From the NCBI GenBank assembly GCA_913063495.1, contig CAJXXT010000037.1, forward strand, positions 1 to 33,549: 33,549 nt of DNA, read 5' to 3'. How positions within the stretch are numbered: the first letter of the stretch is position 1; each line of letters starts with the position of its first letter. Both the position numbers and the translations under genes were made by a program. Positions 8,804 through 17,894 of this stretch are shown piece after piece. The notes under the pieces are model-generated. The model had not been told where the DNA came from. It searched no databases and saw nothing but the letters and a program-made list of their open reading frames with translations. Origin of the DNA: an uncultured Gammaproteobacteria bacterium (lineage in GTDB: Bacteria; Pseudomonadota; Gammaproteobacteria; Pseudomonadales; Ketobacteraceae).

Positions 8804-10933
8804 ATGAACGTTAAGCAACGCATATTACTAGTGGATGATAAGCGCGCTAATTTGGTTGCGCTTGAAAGCTTACTAGATGAGTTGGGTGTGGAGTTGTTGA
8901 GTGCAACCTCTGGGCCTGAAGCGTTAAATTTAATTCTGAAACATGACGTATCATTGGTGTTGCTTGATGTGCAAATGCCAGATATGGATGGTTACGAGGT
9001 TGCGGAGTTAATGCGGTCTCGAAAGAAAACTCGCACTATCCCAATTATCTTTGTGACGGCGATTAATCATGAAGAAACCCATGTATTTAAAGGCTATGAA
9101 AGTGGCGGGGTAGAGTTTTTATCAAAGCCGATTGAACCTTATATTCTTACCAGTAAGGTGAAGGTATTTCTTGAGCTAGATAAACAGAAACGTCTATTGC
9201 AGAAATCATTAAATGAAGTGCAGCAACTAAAAAACCGCAATGATTTACTATTACGCTCTGTTGGTGAAGGTATTATAGGTATTGATTCTGAAGGTGTTAT
9301 TACTTTTGCGAATCCAGCCGCAGAGATGATTTTAGATTATGAATTAGATGAATTGGTCAGCCTTTCCGTTGGTCAATGTGTCATGGTAACCACGGTTGAC
9401 CCAGAAAATTTTGTATGGGAAAAGTCAAAGATTTACGAAAAATGTCGGGCCGGGGAGAAGCACCACTCCGATGTTGGTGTATTTCGTACCAAGAATAGAA
9501 AAATGATACCCATTGAGTATACTGCAACACCGGTGAGTAAACCTGACGGAGAGTTTACGGATGTGGTGTTGATTTTTAAAGATATTACCGAACGTAAAAA
9601 AATTGAAGATCAGCTAAATTACATGGCGCAGTATGATGCATTGACGGGTTTGGGGAATCGCAACTTATTTAACGATGCCTTGGAAACCAGTATTCTACGG
9701 GCGAATCACAGCAAAGATAGTTTTGCGTTGATGTTTATTGATCTCGATCGATTTAAGCAAGTAAATGACTCTTTAGGGCACGAGGCGGGTGATACCTTAC
9801 TAAAAGATGTAACGGACCGGCTTAATTCTTGTGTGCGTAACGCTGATGTGGTTTGCCGTTTAGGTGGTGATGAATTTACCATTATTTTAGAAGGCCATAA
9901 TATTCACTCTGCAGCGGTTCGTGTCTCTGAAAAAGTACTGCGTTTTCTATCGATACCTTTCAGTGTTGAGAATCAGAAGATTTATATTGGTGCAAGTATC
10001 GGCATCGTTTTTTATCCAGAAATGGCAAATAATGCTAATGAACTGGTAAAAAATGCCGATATGGCAATGTATCAAGCTAAGCGAGATGGTCGAAATTGCT
10101 TCAAGATTTTTGAACCAAATATGAAGCAACAGGTTGAAGAAGCGCTGGATTTGGAAACCAAGTTACGACGTAGCAGTGAGAGAAAAGATTTCTTTTTACA
10201 CTATCAGCCAAAAGTGCGAGTAAGTGACGGAAAAATAATGGGAGTAGAAGCCCTTTTACGCTGGAAGCCCAGTGGCGAAATGATTTCACCCGTTGTATTT
10301 ATACCGTTGGCTGAAGAAACTGGGTTAATCCAAACAATTGGCGAATGGGTTATTAAAGAGACTTGTCGGCAACTGAAGGTATGGCAAGGAAAATACTATT
10401 TGCCAGAGGATTTTTCTGCATCCGTTAACTTGTCAGTTAAGCAGTTGAATGATGATAGTGTTGTTCATATTTTAGAACGACAGTTGGAACAGAACGGGTT
10501 ACCGGCATCGTTATTGGAGGTAGAGATTACAGAAACGGTAGTGATGGAAAAAACAGATCAAAACCTTAAGGTATTGTGTGACATTCATAATCTAGGGATA
10601 AGCATTGCGCTGGATGATTTTGGTACGGGCTATTCGTCTATGAGTTATTTGACGCAATTGCCTCTTAATGTTTTAAAAATTGACCGTTCTTTTGTGAATG
10701 ATATGGAGTCGGTGCAAGGAGCTGCTATTGTGAAGGCTGTGGTCGCGCTGGCAAAAGGCTTGTCTCTTAAGGTGGTGGCTGAAGGTGTTGAGACGCAAGA
10801 GCAATTAATACGTTTGAAAGAGCTTTCTTGTGATTACGTCCAGGGGTTTTATTACAGTAAACCATTAGCGAACGATGTGTTGGAAAAACGTTTTTCTGAG
10901 GATTTTGATTGTCGAGATGATGCGGAGGAATAA
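8804..10933 (+). CDS. REC-PAS-GGDEF-EAL c-di-GMP turnover protein
   Basis: 709 residues from ATG 8804; a TTG 12 bases earlier is in frame but touches the AGG, so ATG is preferred. Domains: receiver about 5-120 with acceptor Asp55 (LLDVQMPD); short coil; PAS about 145-270 (GEGIIGIDSEGVITFANPAA); GGDEF about 275-440 with intact GGDEF and an RNAD inhibitory site five residues before it; EAL about 455-700 with VEALLRW, LDDFGTGYSS, LKIDRSF and GVETQEQ all kept. Both diguanylate cyclase and phosphodiesterase chemistry are therefore possible. The receiver makes it the natural output of the upstream hybrid kinase (inference). It is cytosolic, with no membrane segment. It ends 50 bases from a convergent GTPase gene. 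Confidence 0.93.
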   Translation: MNVKQRILLVDDKRANLVALESLLDELGVELLSATSGPEALNLILKHDVSLVLLDVQMPDMDGYEVAELMRSRKKTRTIPIIFVTAINHEETHVFKGYESGGVEFLSKPIEPYILTSKVKVFLELDKQKRLLQKSLNEVQQLKNRNDLLLRSVGEGIIGIDSEGVITFANPAAEMILDYELDELVSLSVGQCVMVTTVDPENFVWEKSKIYEKCRAGEKHHSDVGVFRTKNRKMIPIEYTATPVSKPDGEFTDVVLIFKDITERKKIEDQLNYMAQYDALTGLGNRNLFNDALETSILRANHSKDSFALMFIDLDRFKQVNDSLGHEAGDTLLKDVTDRLNSCVRNADVVCRLGGDEFTIILEGHNIHSAAVRVSEKVLRFLSIPFSVENQKIYIGASIGIVFYPEMANNANELVKNADMAMYQAKRDGRNCFKIFEPNMKQQVEEALDLETKLRRSSERKDFFLHYQPKVRVSDGKIMGVEALLRWKPSGEMISPVVFIPLAEETGLIQTIGEWVIKETCRQLKVWQGKYYLPEDFSASVNLSVKQLNDDSVVHILERQLEQNGLPASLLEVEITETVVMEKTDQNLKVLCDIHNLGISIALDDFGTGYSSMSYLTQLPLNVLKIDRSFVNDMESVQGAAIVKAVVALAKGLSLKVVAEGVETQEQLIRLKELSCDYVQGFYYSKPLANDVLEKRFSEDFDCRDDAEE

Positions 10934-10937
10934 GTTG

Positions 10938-10968
10938 AAGTGCTAGATCGATGTATTAGCTAGCACTT
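10938..10968. terminator. Stem-loop between convergent genes
   Basis: AAGTGCTAG (10938-10946) and CTAGCACTT (10960-10968) form a perfect 9-bp stem with a 13-base loop, between the stops of two convergent genes. There is no clear T-run on either side, so a bidirectional terminator is plausible but not proven. Confidence 0.45.
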
Positions 10969-10983
10969 AGGAAATTTCCAGGC

Positions 10984-12975
10984 TTAAAATCGAGCTTTAT
11001 TATCAAAGGCATTTAAGGTTGGTGGTTTTTTTGGCTTGAGCTTGGTGATATCAACGGGCGCAGGTTTACGTAACATATTTAATATATCGTCAGCTTGTTT
11101 TAGCTGAGTATTGATGTCCGTAAGCATTTGGTTTATTTGATCAATTTTGCCTTTTGCATCATTACCGTCACTTGAGATTGCTCTAAGTTTAAGGACTTGT
11201 TCGTCTAGCATTTTTTTCTGTTGTTGGGCATTTTGAAAAATAGGCAGTAACACATCGTTTAGCCAGGTTATGCCATCCATACGAAGTCGCAAATAAATAT
11301 TGCTAATCTCGGTCGCAATGGTTGTGAAAAAACGCTTGGATGTGGATTTTTGTTCGGTAAGCATTTTCTTCAAATTACGTCTAAAACTTCCCGATTTATT
11401 TCGTAAGTCATCTAGCTTGATGATATAGGTTTTGCTGTCAAAACGTGGGTAATCAATGGGTGCCAACCCTTGTTCAGACTCGTAATTGGCATATACCTCT
11501 GCAATGAGTTTTTGTATGCCATCTTTGGCTTCAGAAAACGCTACCATGTCAGTGCGGATGCTATCAAAAAAAGAATCCATTGCGTTGTTCATGCCAACAA
11601 CGGTCCAAGAAGCCGACAATGCTTGCCCTGCTGTCTTGCGATATAGCTCCAATTTTTCTTTATCCACATGTGAGAGCATGGCGCTGCCTTCACGATTAAT
11701 CGCTTTTTTACTGGATTTAAGTAAAATTAATTTTTTATGGTAAAACGCTTGTTCTGCTTTGCTTTGATCAGATAGCGTACGTAGTTGGCTTGCGTGATTT
11801 TGTACGTCACCTTGCAAAATGTGTTGTTGCTCTAACAGGCTTTCTTTTCTGCGCAGGATCATTTTACGACTGCCGTGTAACATCGTAAGAATATCTTTTA
11901 CTACACGGTTCTTAACCATCAACTCTTTACGGCGAATGACGTCATTGGATAAAAGTTTTTCTAGTGCGGGCAGGTTACTCTGCGCTAGGCGTTTTTCATT
12001 TCCTTCAATTTGTGCCAGTAAGCCCTCTTTTGCTGATACTGTGATAATTTCATCGGGGGCAATGCTGAGCAAGCGAGCGCACTGGGATTGCATTTCACGG
12101 ATGATTTGTCGATTATAGGCATCGGCTTCTAGTTCGTCCCAAATGGAGTCGACCTTGTTAAGAACCGCATAAACCCCGGTATTTTCCTGCAGATTAAGAT
12201 CTCGAATATGGCGATTCCAAATCTCCAAATCAGTACCACTGACACCTGTTGATGCACTTAATAACAAAAGAATGGCATGGGCTTCGGGTAACAGGCTAAA
12301 TGTTAGCTCAGGTTCACACCCAAGGGCATTGAGTCCGGGGGTGTCAATAATCGTTAACCCCTGTTCAAGAAGGGGGTGTCGAAAGCTGATCATGGCGTGG
12401 CGCCAAGCGGGGATGTAGACTTTATCGCTATCGTCTTCCACGGACTCTAGAATATTGACTTGAAACCCCATTGCGGCGGCATCTTCACGATTAACCTTTT
12501 TAACTGAAGCGACCTCAGAGAAGGCTTTTTTCATCATCTCTGGGTTATTTTGATCAATGGGCACATATACCCAGTTATCAGGAATTTTTCGAAAGCTGGA
12601 TAAGCCAGAGCTACCTAAACGTGTCTCAATAGGCAAAAGGCGTATGTAACTTTTATCGTTGTCTGGGTCAAAAAATAACTCTGTAGGGCACATCGTTGTG
12701 CGCCCGCCACCAGAGGGTAAAACTCGGGTACCAAAGTGAGCAAAAAAGAGGGCATTAATAAGTTCAGTTTTGCCTCGGGAGAATTCACCAACAAATGCGA
12801 GGATAATGCGATCTTCTTTGAGCATCTCAAAGGCAATATTGAGTCGCTCATCCATTTCAGCGGACTGTAGCCGGTTTGCTACTAACCAGCCACGATAACG
12901 CATCAGTTGCTGGAGTATGTCTTTTCTCCACCTGATGTAAGCGTTAACTTGACGTGCTAAACGGCTGGTATCCAT
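10984..12975 (-). CDS. Bacterial dynamin-like GTPase
   Basis: 663 residues. The large GTPase domain (about 55-300) has G1 GEFSRGKT (63-70), a G2-region TTMCPTELFF, G3 DTPG (211-214) and G4 NKVD (273-276). The rest is helical with coiled-coil stretches (ESLLEQQHILQGDVQNHASQ; MLDEQVLKLRAISS). This fits the bacterial dynamin family, which acts on membranes or chromosome-linked structures; no transmembrane paddle is obvious. It may be monocistronic, as 130 bases separate its start from the end of yggT on the same strand. No partner gene is evident, so its cellular role is unassigned. Classification is confident, function is not. Confidence 0.85.
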   Translation of the reverse strand: MDTSRLARQVNAYIRWRKDILQQLMRYRGWLVANRLQSAEMDERLNIAFEMLKEDRIILAFVGEFSRGKTELINALFFAHFGTRVLPSGGGRTTMCPTELFFDPDNDKSYIRLLPIETRLGSSGLSSFRKIPDNWVYVPIDQNNPEMMKKAFSEVASVKKVNREDAAAMGFQVNILESVEDDSDKVYIPAWRHAMISFRHPLLEQGLTIIDTPGLNALGCEPELTFSLLPEAHAILLLLSASTGVSGTDLEIWNRHIRDLNLQENTGVYAVLNKVDSIWDELEADAYNRQIIREMQSQCARLLSIAPDEIITVSAKEGLLAQIEGNEKRLAQSNLPALEKLLSNDVIRRKELMVKNRVVKDILTMLHGSRKMILRRKESLLEQQHILQGDVQNHASQLRTLSDQSKAEQAFYHKKLILLKSSKKAINREGSAMLSHVDKEKLELYRKTAGQALSASWTVVGMNNAMDSFFDSIRTDMVAFSEAKDGIQKLIAEVYANYESEQGLAPIDYPRFDSKTYIIKLDDLRNKSGSFRRNLKKMLTEQKSTSKRFFTTIATEISNIYLRLRMDGITWLNDVLLPIFQNAQQQKKMLDEQVLKLRAISSDGNDAKGKIDQINQMLTDINTQLKQADDILNMLRKPAPVDITKLKPKKPPTLNAFDNKARF

Positions 12976-13105
12976 CTCGATGGTGTTGTTCCTATAAAAT
13001 TTGCTCTATCTTACGTGCCCAGAGCCATAAGTCTGTGATGGACATAGGATTTGGCACGATTGGTATTGTATAGAATAGCTTAGCAGGGATTGTAGGGACT
13101 AGGGT

Positions 13106-13666
13106 TTAAAAGGGTCCTTGACCAAGCCCAAATAGAACCTTAATTGTACTGATGAGCACTAAGATAATCATTGGGGATAAGTCTAACCCGCCCATCGGGG
13201 GTAGTATTTTACGCGCTGGGGCCATGACAGGTTCAGTGATCTGGTGCAGTAGGGCGACCAATGGGTTGTAGGAGCCTTGAGCGATCCAACTCATTAAAAT
13301 GCTGATAAAGATACTGAACATGTAAAAGTTAAGTAGAGTATTGGCCGCAGACTTTATGACAGTAATGCCTAGATCAAGTGGTGAGAGTCCCGCTAAGGTG
13401 CCGTTATAAATCAAAATAATCACGATCATCTTTATTAGGACTAAGGCTAACATCAGTACGATGCTAGCAACATCAATACCACCAAAGCCTGGAATAATCC
13501 GGCGTAAAGGTTTGAGTATTGGGGTGGTTGCTTTAACAATAAATTGTGATATCGGATTATAAAAATCTGCACGTACGATCTGTAAGAGAAAACGTGCTAA
13601 AACAATCATGATATAGATATCAAATAGGTAGCCTAGAATAAAAACCAATGCGCCAGCTGGGTTCAT
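13106..13666 (-). CDS. yggT: YggT-family inner-membrane protein
   Basis: 186 residues, strongly hydrophobic, with two similar halves, each carrying a membrane pair and the family's short motif (TPILKPLRRIIPGFGGID in the first half, EPVMAPARKILPPMGGLD in the second). Members are small integral membrane proteins of uncertain function, linked in some bacteria to osmotic tolerance or envelope/division. It follows proC with a 58-base gap on the same strand, the conserved proC-yggT-yggS neighbourhood. Confidence 0.92.
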   Translation of the reverse strand: MNPAGALVFILGYLFDIYIMIVLARFLLQIVRADFYNPISQFIVKATTPILKPLRRIIPGFGGIDVASIVLMLALVLIKMIVIILIYNGTLAGLSPLDLGITVIKSAANTLLNFYMFSIFISILMSWIAQGSYNPLVALLHQITEPVMAPARKILPPMGGLDLSPMIILVLISTIKVLFGLGQGPF

Positions 13667-13724
13667 AATTGTGATGTTCCTAGTAAATAGAATAATTTAA
13701 CTATAGCATGCAGTTATGGTGAGT

Positions 13725-14534
13725 TTATGATGCTAACTCTTTTGAGCGATCATAAGCACCTTTTATCGCCTCGGCAAATATAGCTTTTAATTCATTGTCT
13801 TGCATAATGTTAATCGCACGCTCAGTGGTGCCTCCCGGAGACGTTACCCGTCGACGAAGTTCTGCTGCATCAACATCGCTAGTGATTGCCAGTTGTGCTG
13901 AACCTAGCGCCGTTTGTAAGGTAAGTTGGGATGCTACCGAATCAGGTAAACCTAGAGAACGGCCAGCTTCCATCATTGCCTCCATTACCAATAAAAAATA
14001 GGCCGGGCCACTGCCGGAAAGCGCTGTAACAGCATCAATTTGATCCTCACTTTCAACCCATAATGCAAGACCAACAGCAGATAGTACGTCTTTGGCGAGT
14101 TTTTTCTGGAGATCCGATACATGCTGATTAGCAAATAACCCGGTTGCCCCGGTTTGAACCAGCGCGGGAGTATTAGGCATGCAGCGTACGATGGGAGCCG
14201 ATTCGCCAAGCCAGGTACTGAGGTTATTGAGGGTAATACCAGCAGCTATACTCACCACTAATGGGCTACGTTGTTTGATCATATCTTGAAGAGGAGTGGC
14301 TACGGCTTCCATCACCTGGGGTTTAACCGCAAATATAATAACGTCTGCGTGACTACAGGCTTGGGTGTTATCTCGAGTGGTATTCACTCCAAGGGTTGTG
14401 CGATTATGCAGTAATAAGTCTTCGTTGAGATCCGTCATTGTAATCTGAGTACTGTCGAAACCTTTGGCGATGAGTCCGCCCGCTAGGCTACTTGCCATGT
14501 TGCCTGCTCCGATGAAAGTGATCTTTGCGCTCAT
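13725..14534 (-). CDS. proC: Pyrroline-5-carboxylate reductase
   Basis: 269 residues, full family length. The N-terminal Rossmann motif ITFIGAGNMASSLAGGLI binds NAD(P)H, and the C-terminal signature TALSGSGPAYFLLVMEAM followed by RRRVTSPGGTTERA is characteristic. It catalyses the last step of proline synthesis (1-pyrroline-5-carboxylate to proline) in the cytosol. It sits between yggS (upstream, 51-base gap) and yggT (downstream), as in pseudomonads, so the three are probably co-transcribed. Confidence 0.97.
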   Translation of the reverse strand: MSAKITFIGAGNMASSLAGGLIAKGFDSTQITMTDLNEDLLLHNRTTLGVNTTRDNTQACSHADVIIFAVKPQVMEAVATPLQDMIKQRSPLVVSIAAGITLNNLSTWLGESAPIVRCMPNTPALVQTGATGLFANQHVSDLQKKLAKDVLSAVGLALWVESEDQIDAVTALSGSGPAYFLLVMEAMMEAGRSLGLPDSVASQLTLQTALGSAQLAITSDVDAAELRRRVTSPGGTTERAINIMQDNELKAIFAEAIKGAYDRSKELAS

Positions 14535-14585
14535 ATCTGATATATCCGTTTTATGTCGTAAATTAGAATCGTTGTATGTAGGGTG

Positions 14586-15293
14586 TCATCTATGCTGCCG
14601 AGGACCAAATAAAGCAGTACCAACGCGTACAAAGGTCGCTCCTTCAGCGATGGCTGCTTCTATATCGTCGGACATCCCCATTGAAAGCGTATCCAATTTG
14701 GGGGTACCGTTGGGTAGTTGCTGATTAATGGTTGAGAGCAATGCAGCAACTTTTTCGAAAGGTAGGCGTTGTTCGGCTACTGTATCTCGTTTTTGCGGAA
14801 TACACATTAATCCCCGCAACGTAAGATTTGGCAGTTGGCTGATTTCTACCGCAGCGCTGATGGTCTCATTTGCAGTAAACCCAGATTTAGATGTTTCATT
14901 ATCAATATTAATCTGTAGGCAAATTTGTAGAGCGGGTAGTGCGGATGGGCGCTGGTTGCTAAGCCGTTTGGCAAGCTTTAAACGATCCACGCTATGTACC
15001 CAGTGAAAATGTTCAGCAACTGCGCGAGATTTATTGGATTGTATTGGGCCGATAAAATGCCAGCAGATATCACAGTCGCTAAGCTGTTGTTGCTTATCTA
15101 AGGCCTCCTGTAGATAGTTTTCGCCAAAGTTTTTTATGGCGGAAGAATACAGAGTACGAATATTTTCGGCGGTTCTGGTTTTGCTCACAGCAAGTAACAA
15201 AGGGGGGCTGCACTGATGTGCTTGGCAGGCAAGTGATATCCTTTTTTCCACACCCTGTAGTCGGTCTGCGATCTGTTGCTCAGAAATAGGCAT
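14586..15293 (-). CDS. yggS: YggS-family pyridoxal-phosphate homeostasis protein
   Basis: 235 residues of an alanine-racemase-like TIM barrel. The PLP lysine is Lys38 in LLLAVSKTR, and GENYLQEALDK, WHFIGPIQSNKSR, LSMGMSDD and VRVGTALFG are all family hallmarks. It binds PLP and maintains vitamin B6 and amino-acid balance rather than catalysing a defined reaction. It heads the yggS-proC-yggT run and is divergent from pilT across a 221-base region that contains repeats. Confidence 0.96.
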   Translation of the reverse strand: MPISEQQIADRLQGVEKRISLACQAHQCSPPLLLAVSKTRTAENIRTLYSSAIKNFGENYLQEALDKQQQLSDCDICWHFIGPIQSNKSRAVAEHFHWVHSVDRLKLAKRLSNQRPSALPALQICLQINIDNETSKSGFTANETISAAVEISQLPNLTLRGLMCIPQKRDTVAEQRLPFEKVAALLSTINQQLPNGTPKLDTLSMGMSDDIEAAIAEGATFVRVGTALFGPRQHR

Positions 15294-15383
15294 AATACTA
15301 TGATAAATAAGAATAAAATGGACTGGGTTAGGGTTGTAATGTGGCTATTTTAACGTAAAACAATAGCAATTGCTGAATTACTC

Positions 15384-15438
15384 GTTGATTAGGTTGTTGA
15401 TTAGGCAGGTGGAACCGCATTCTGGGTGCTAACCTAAT
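15384..15438. promoter_or_regulatory. Repeat-rich divergent yggS-pilT intergenic region
   Basis: GTTGATTAGG occurs twice (15384-15393 and 15396-15405), a 12-base period. ATTAGGTT (15388-15395) also recurs inverted as AACCTAAT at 15431-15438. This is a plausible operator cluster for one or both divergent genes. No convincing -35/-10 pair was found for either direction. Confidence 0.35.
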
Positions 15439-15514
15439 AGAGATTACGTAATTATATAGACTGCCCGTAGCTGTTTTTTAGACATGATTAGAATGACAAT
15501 AGGTTAAAGAATCA

Positions 15515-16549
15515 ATGGATATTACTGAATTACTCGCGTTTAGTGTTAAAAATGGTGCATCTGATTTGCACCTTTCGGCTGGTTTGCCCCCTATGATCCG
15601 TGTAGATGGTGACGTGCGTAGAATAAACTTGCCACCTATGGATCATAAGCAAGTACATTCCCTGATTTATGACATTATGAATGATAAGCAGCGAAAAGAT
15701 TATGAAGAATTCCTAGAAACGGATTTTTCCTTTGAGGTGCCTGGTGTTGCCCGTTTTCGTGTTAACGCGTTTAATCATAACCGAGGCGCTGGGGCGGTAT
15801 TTCGTACAATTCCATCCAAAGTACTGACCATGGAAGATTTGGGTCAAGGGCAGGTATTTAGGGATATTTCAGATATTCCTCGCGGTATTGTATTGGTAAC
15901 AGGGCCAACGGGTTCAGGTAAAAGTACAACCTTGGCAGCGATGATTGATTATATTAATGAAACTCGCTATGAACATATATTAACCATCGAAGACCCTATT
16001 GAATTTGTTCATGAAAGTAAAAAGTGCCTTATGAACCAACGGGAAGTACATCGTGATACCTTAGGTTTTGCCGAAGCACTGCGGTCTGCGTTACGTGAAG
16101 ATCCCGATATCATCCTTGTAGGTGAGATGCGAGATTTGGAAACGATTCGATTAGCGTTAACTGCCGCAGAGACGGGCCACTTGGTATTTGGTACATTGCA
16201 TACAACTTCAGCAGCCAAAACTATTGACCGTGTGGTTGATGTATTTCCAGCAGCGGAAAAGTCAATGGTGCGGTCTATGTTGTCTGAGTCATTACAGGCC
16301 GTTATTTCACAATCATTGCTTAAGAAAAATGGTGGTGGACGAATTGCTGCCCATGAAATTATGCTCGGCACACCGGCTATCCGTAACTTGATTCGAGAGG
16401 ATAAGGTGGCGCAGATGTATTCTGCGATTCAAACGGGTGGGAATTTAGGAATGCAGACATTGGACCAATGTTTGCGAGAACTACTCAATAAAGGGCTGAT
16501 TTCTCCCGAGGCAGCAAGAGAGAAAGCAAAAATTCCAGAGAATTTCTAG
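15515..16549 (+). CDS. pilT: Type IV pilus retraction ATPase PilT
   Basis: 344 residues, the normal PilT length. Walker A GPTGSGKST is at residues 130-138 (Lys136), followed by the Asp box (EDPIEFVHESKK), Walker B (LREDPDIILVGEMRDLET) and His box (TGHLVFGTLHT); the C-terminal AIRNLIREDK motif important for PilT retraction is present. It is a cytoplasmic hexamer that powers pilin depolymerisation at the pilus base, giving twitching. PilU follows 67 bases later. The Pil-Chp chemosensory genes that control the same machine lie 10 kb downstream. Confidence 0.98.
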   Translation: MDITELLAFSVKNGASDLHLSAGLPPMIRVDGDVRRINLPPMDHKQVHSLIYDIMNDKQRKDYEEFLETDFSFEVPGVARFRVNAFNHNRGAGAVFRTIPSKVLTMEDLGQGQVFRDISDIPRGIVLVTGPTGSGKSTTLAAMIDYINETRYEHILTIEDPIEFVHESKKCLMNQREVHRDTLGFAEALRSALREDPDIILVGEMRDLETIRLALTAAETGHLVFGTLHTTSAAKTIDRVVDVFPAAEKSMVRSMLSESLQAVISQSLLKKNGGGRIAAHEIMLGTPAIRNLIREDKVAQMYSAIQTGGNLGMQTLDQCLRELLNKGLISPEAAREKAKIPENF

Positions 16550-16616
16550 AATACAGCGTATAAAAACGTTTAGATAACAATCGTTCAGATAACAGTACAG
16601 TAGTAAGGGGTGAGGA

Positions 16617-17750
16617 ATGGATTTTGAAGGTCTGCTAAAATTAATGGTGGAAAAAGGCGCGTCGGATTTATTTATCACTGCCGGTGTAGCCCCCAGCATG
16701 AAAGTCCATGGACGAATTGTTCCCGTAACAAAGACCTCTTTGAGCCCTGAGAAGACCCGCGAAACCGTGTTAGGAGTAATGAATGAATCCCAACGCAAAG
16801 AATTTGTAGAAACTCGCGAATGTAACTTTGCCATTAGTGCCCGAGGAATTGGACGATTTCGTGTGAGTGCATTTTATCAACGTAATCTCGTTGGCATGGT
16901 GTTGCGGCGTATTGAAACCAATATACCTCGTATTGATGATCTTGGATTGCCTTCAATGATTAAAGACCTGGCGATGACTAAGCGGGGTATTGTTATTTTT
17001 GTAGGGGCAACGGGAACGGGAAAATCTACTTCTTTAGCCTCTATGATTGGTCATCGTAATCATAATAGTAAAGGGCATATTATTAGTATCGAAGACCCTA
17101 TTGAATACATTCACCAGCATGCGGGTTGTATTGTTACTCAGCGCGAGGTTGGGCTTGATACGGAAAGTTTTGATATTGCGTTAAAAAATACCTTACGCCA
17201 GGCCCCAGATGTGATCATGATTGGTGAAATTCGTACCAGAGAAACCATGGGGTATGCCATCGCCTTTGCTGAAACCGGGCACTTAGTATTGGCAACACTA
17301 CACGCCAATAATGCTAACCAAGCGTTGGATCGTGTTGTTCACTTTTTTGCAGCGGATCGCCATAGTCAATTATGGATGGATTTGTCCCTCAACTTAAAAG
17401 CAATGGTCGCACAGCAACTTATACCCACACCTGACGGTAAAGGGCGTAGAGCGGTGGTCGAAATTCTTCTCAATACCCCTTTAATGGCAGACCATATCCG
17501 AAAAGGGAATGTGCACTTATTAAAACCATTAATGATCAAGTCTCGCGAACTAGGTATGCAAACCTTTGATCAGGCACTGTATGACCTGTATTCCGCTGGA
17601 GAAATCACTTACGAAGATGCCATGTCTCATGCGGATGCTCCGAATGATTTACGTTTGATGATTAAATTGGGTAATGAAGGCGGCTTAGAGCAGCTAGAGG
17701 ATGCAACAAAAGGTCTGTCACTTGAAGATGATGATTCTATGAAGTTCTAG
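16617..17750 (+). CDS. pilU: PilT-dependent retraction ATPase PilU
   Basis: 377 residues. ATG 16617 follows a strong AAGGGGTGAGGA ribosome-binding site. Walker A is GATGTGKST (130-138, Lys136), with Asp box (EDPIEYIHQHAG), Walker B (LRQAPDVIMIGEIRTRET) and His box (TGHLVLATLHA). The acidic C-terminal tail (LEQLEDATKGLSLEDDDSMKF-type end) is typical of PilU rather than PilT. It assists PilT under load in pilus retraction and is probably co-transcribed with pilT. Confidence 0.97.
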   Translation: MDFEGLLKLMVEKGASDLFITAGVAPSMKVHGRIVPVTKTSLSPEKTRETVLGVMNESQRKEFVETRECNFAISARGIGRFRVSAFYQRNLVGMVLRRIETNIPRIDDLGLPSMIKDLAMTKRGIVIFVGATGTGKSTSLASMIGHRNHNSKGHIISIEDPIEYIHQHAGCIVTQREVGLDTESFDIALKNTLRQAPDVIMIGEIRTRETMGYAIAFAETGHLVLATLHANNANQALDRVVHFFAADRHSQLWMDLSLNLKAMVAQQLIPTPDGKGRRAVVEILLNTPLMADHIRKGNVHLLKPLMIKSRELGMQTFDQALYDLYSAGEITYEDAMSHADAPNDLRLMIKLGNEGGLEQLEDATKGLSLEDDDSMKF

Positions 17751-17894
17751 TCGTTTTGATATTCCCACCTGTCAGCCTCTGCCTTAAAGGGGTTGACCAT
17801 TTGTGTCGCCCATTGGCGTATACATGTCATAGACCGCAGTAAAAAGCTACGCTATATTGAAGCCAAAACCAATCACCTTTTCTAGGAATCGGCA

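Noticed and set aside
13052..13073. Sigma-54-like TTGGCAC upstream of yggT's 3' region
   Set aside because: The -12 TTGC element is missing at the required spacing, and its position downstream of the dynamin gene start does not suit a promoter for any gene.
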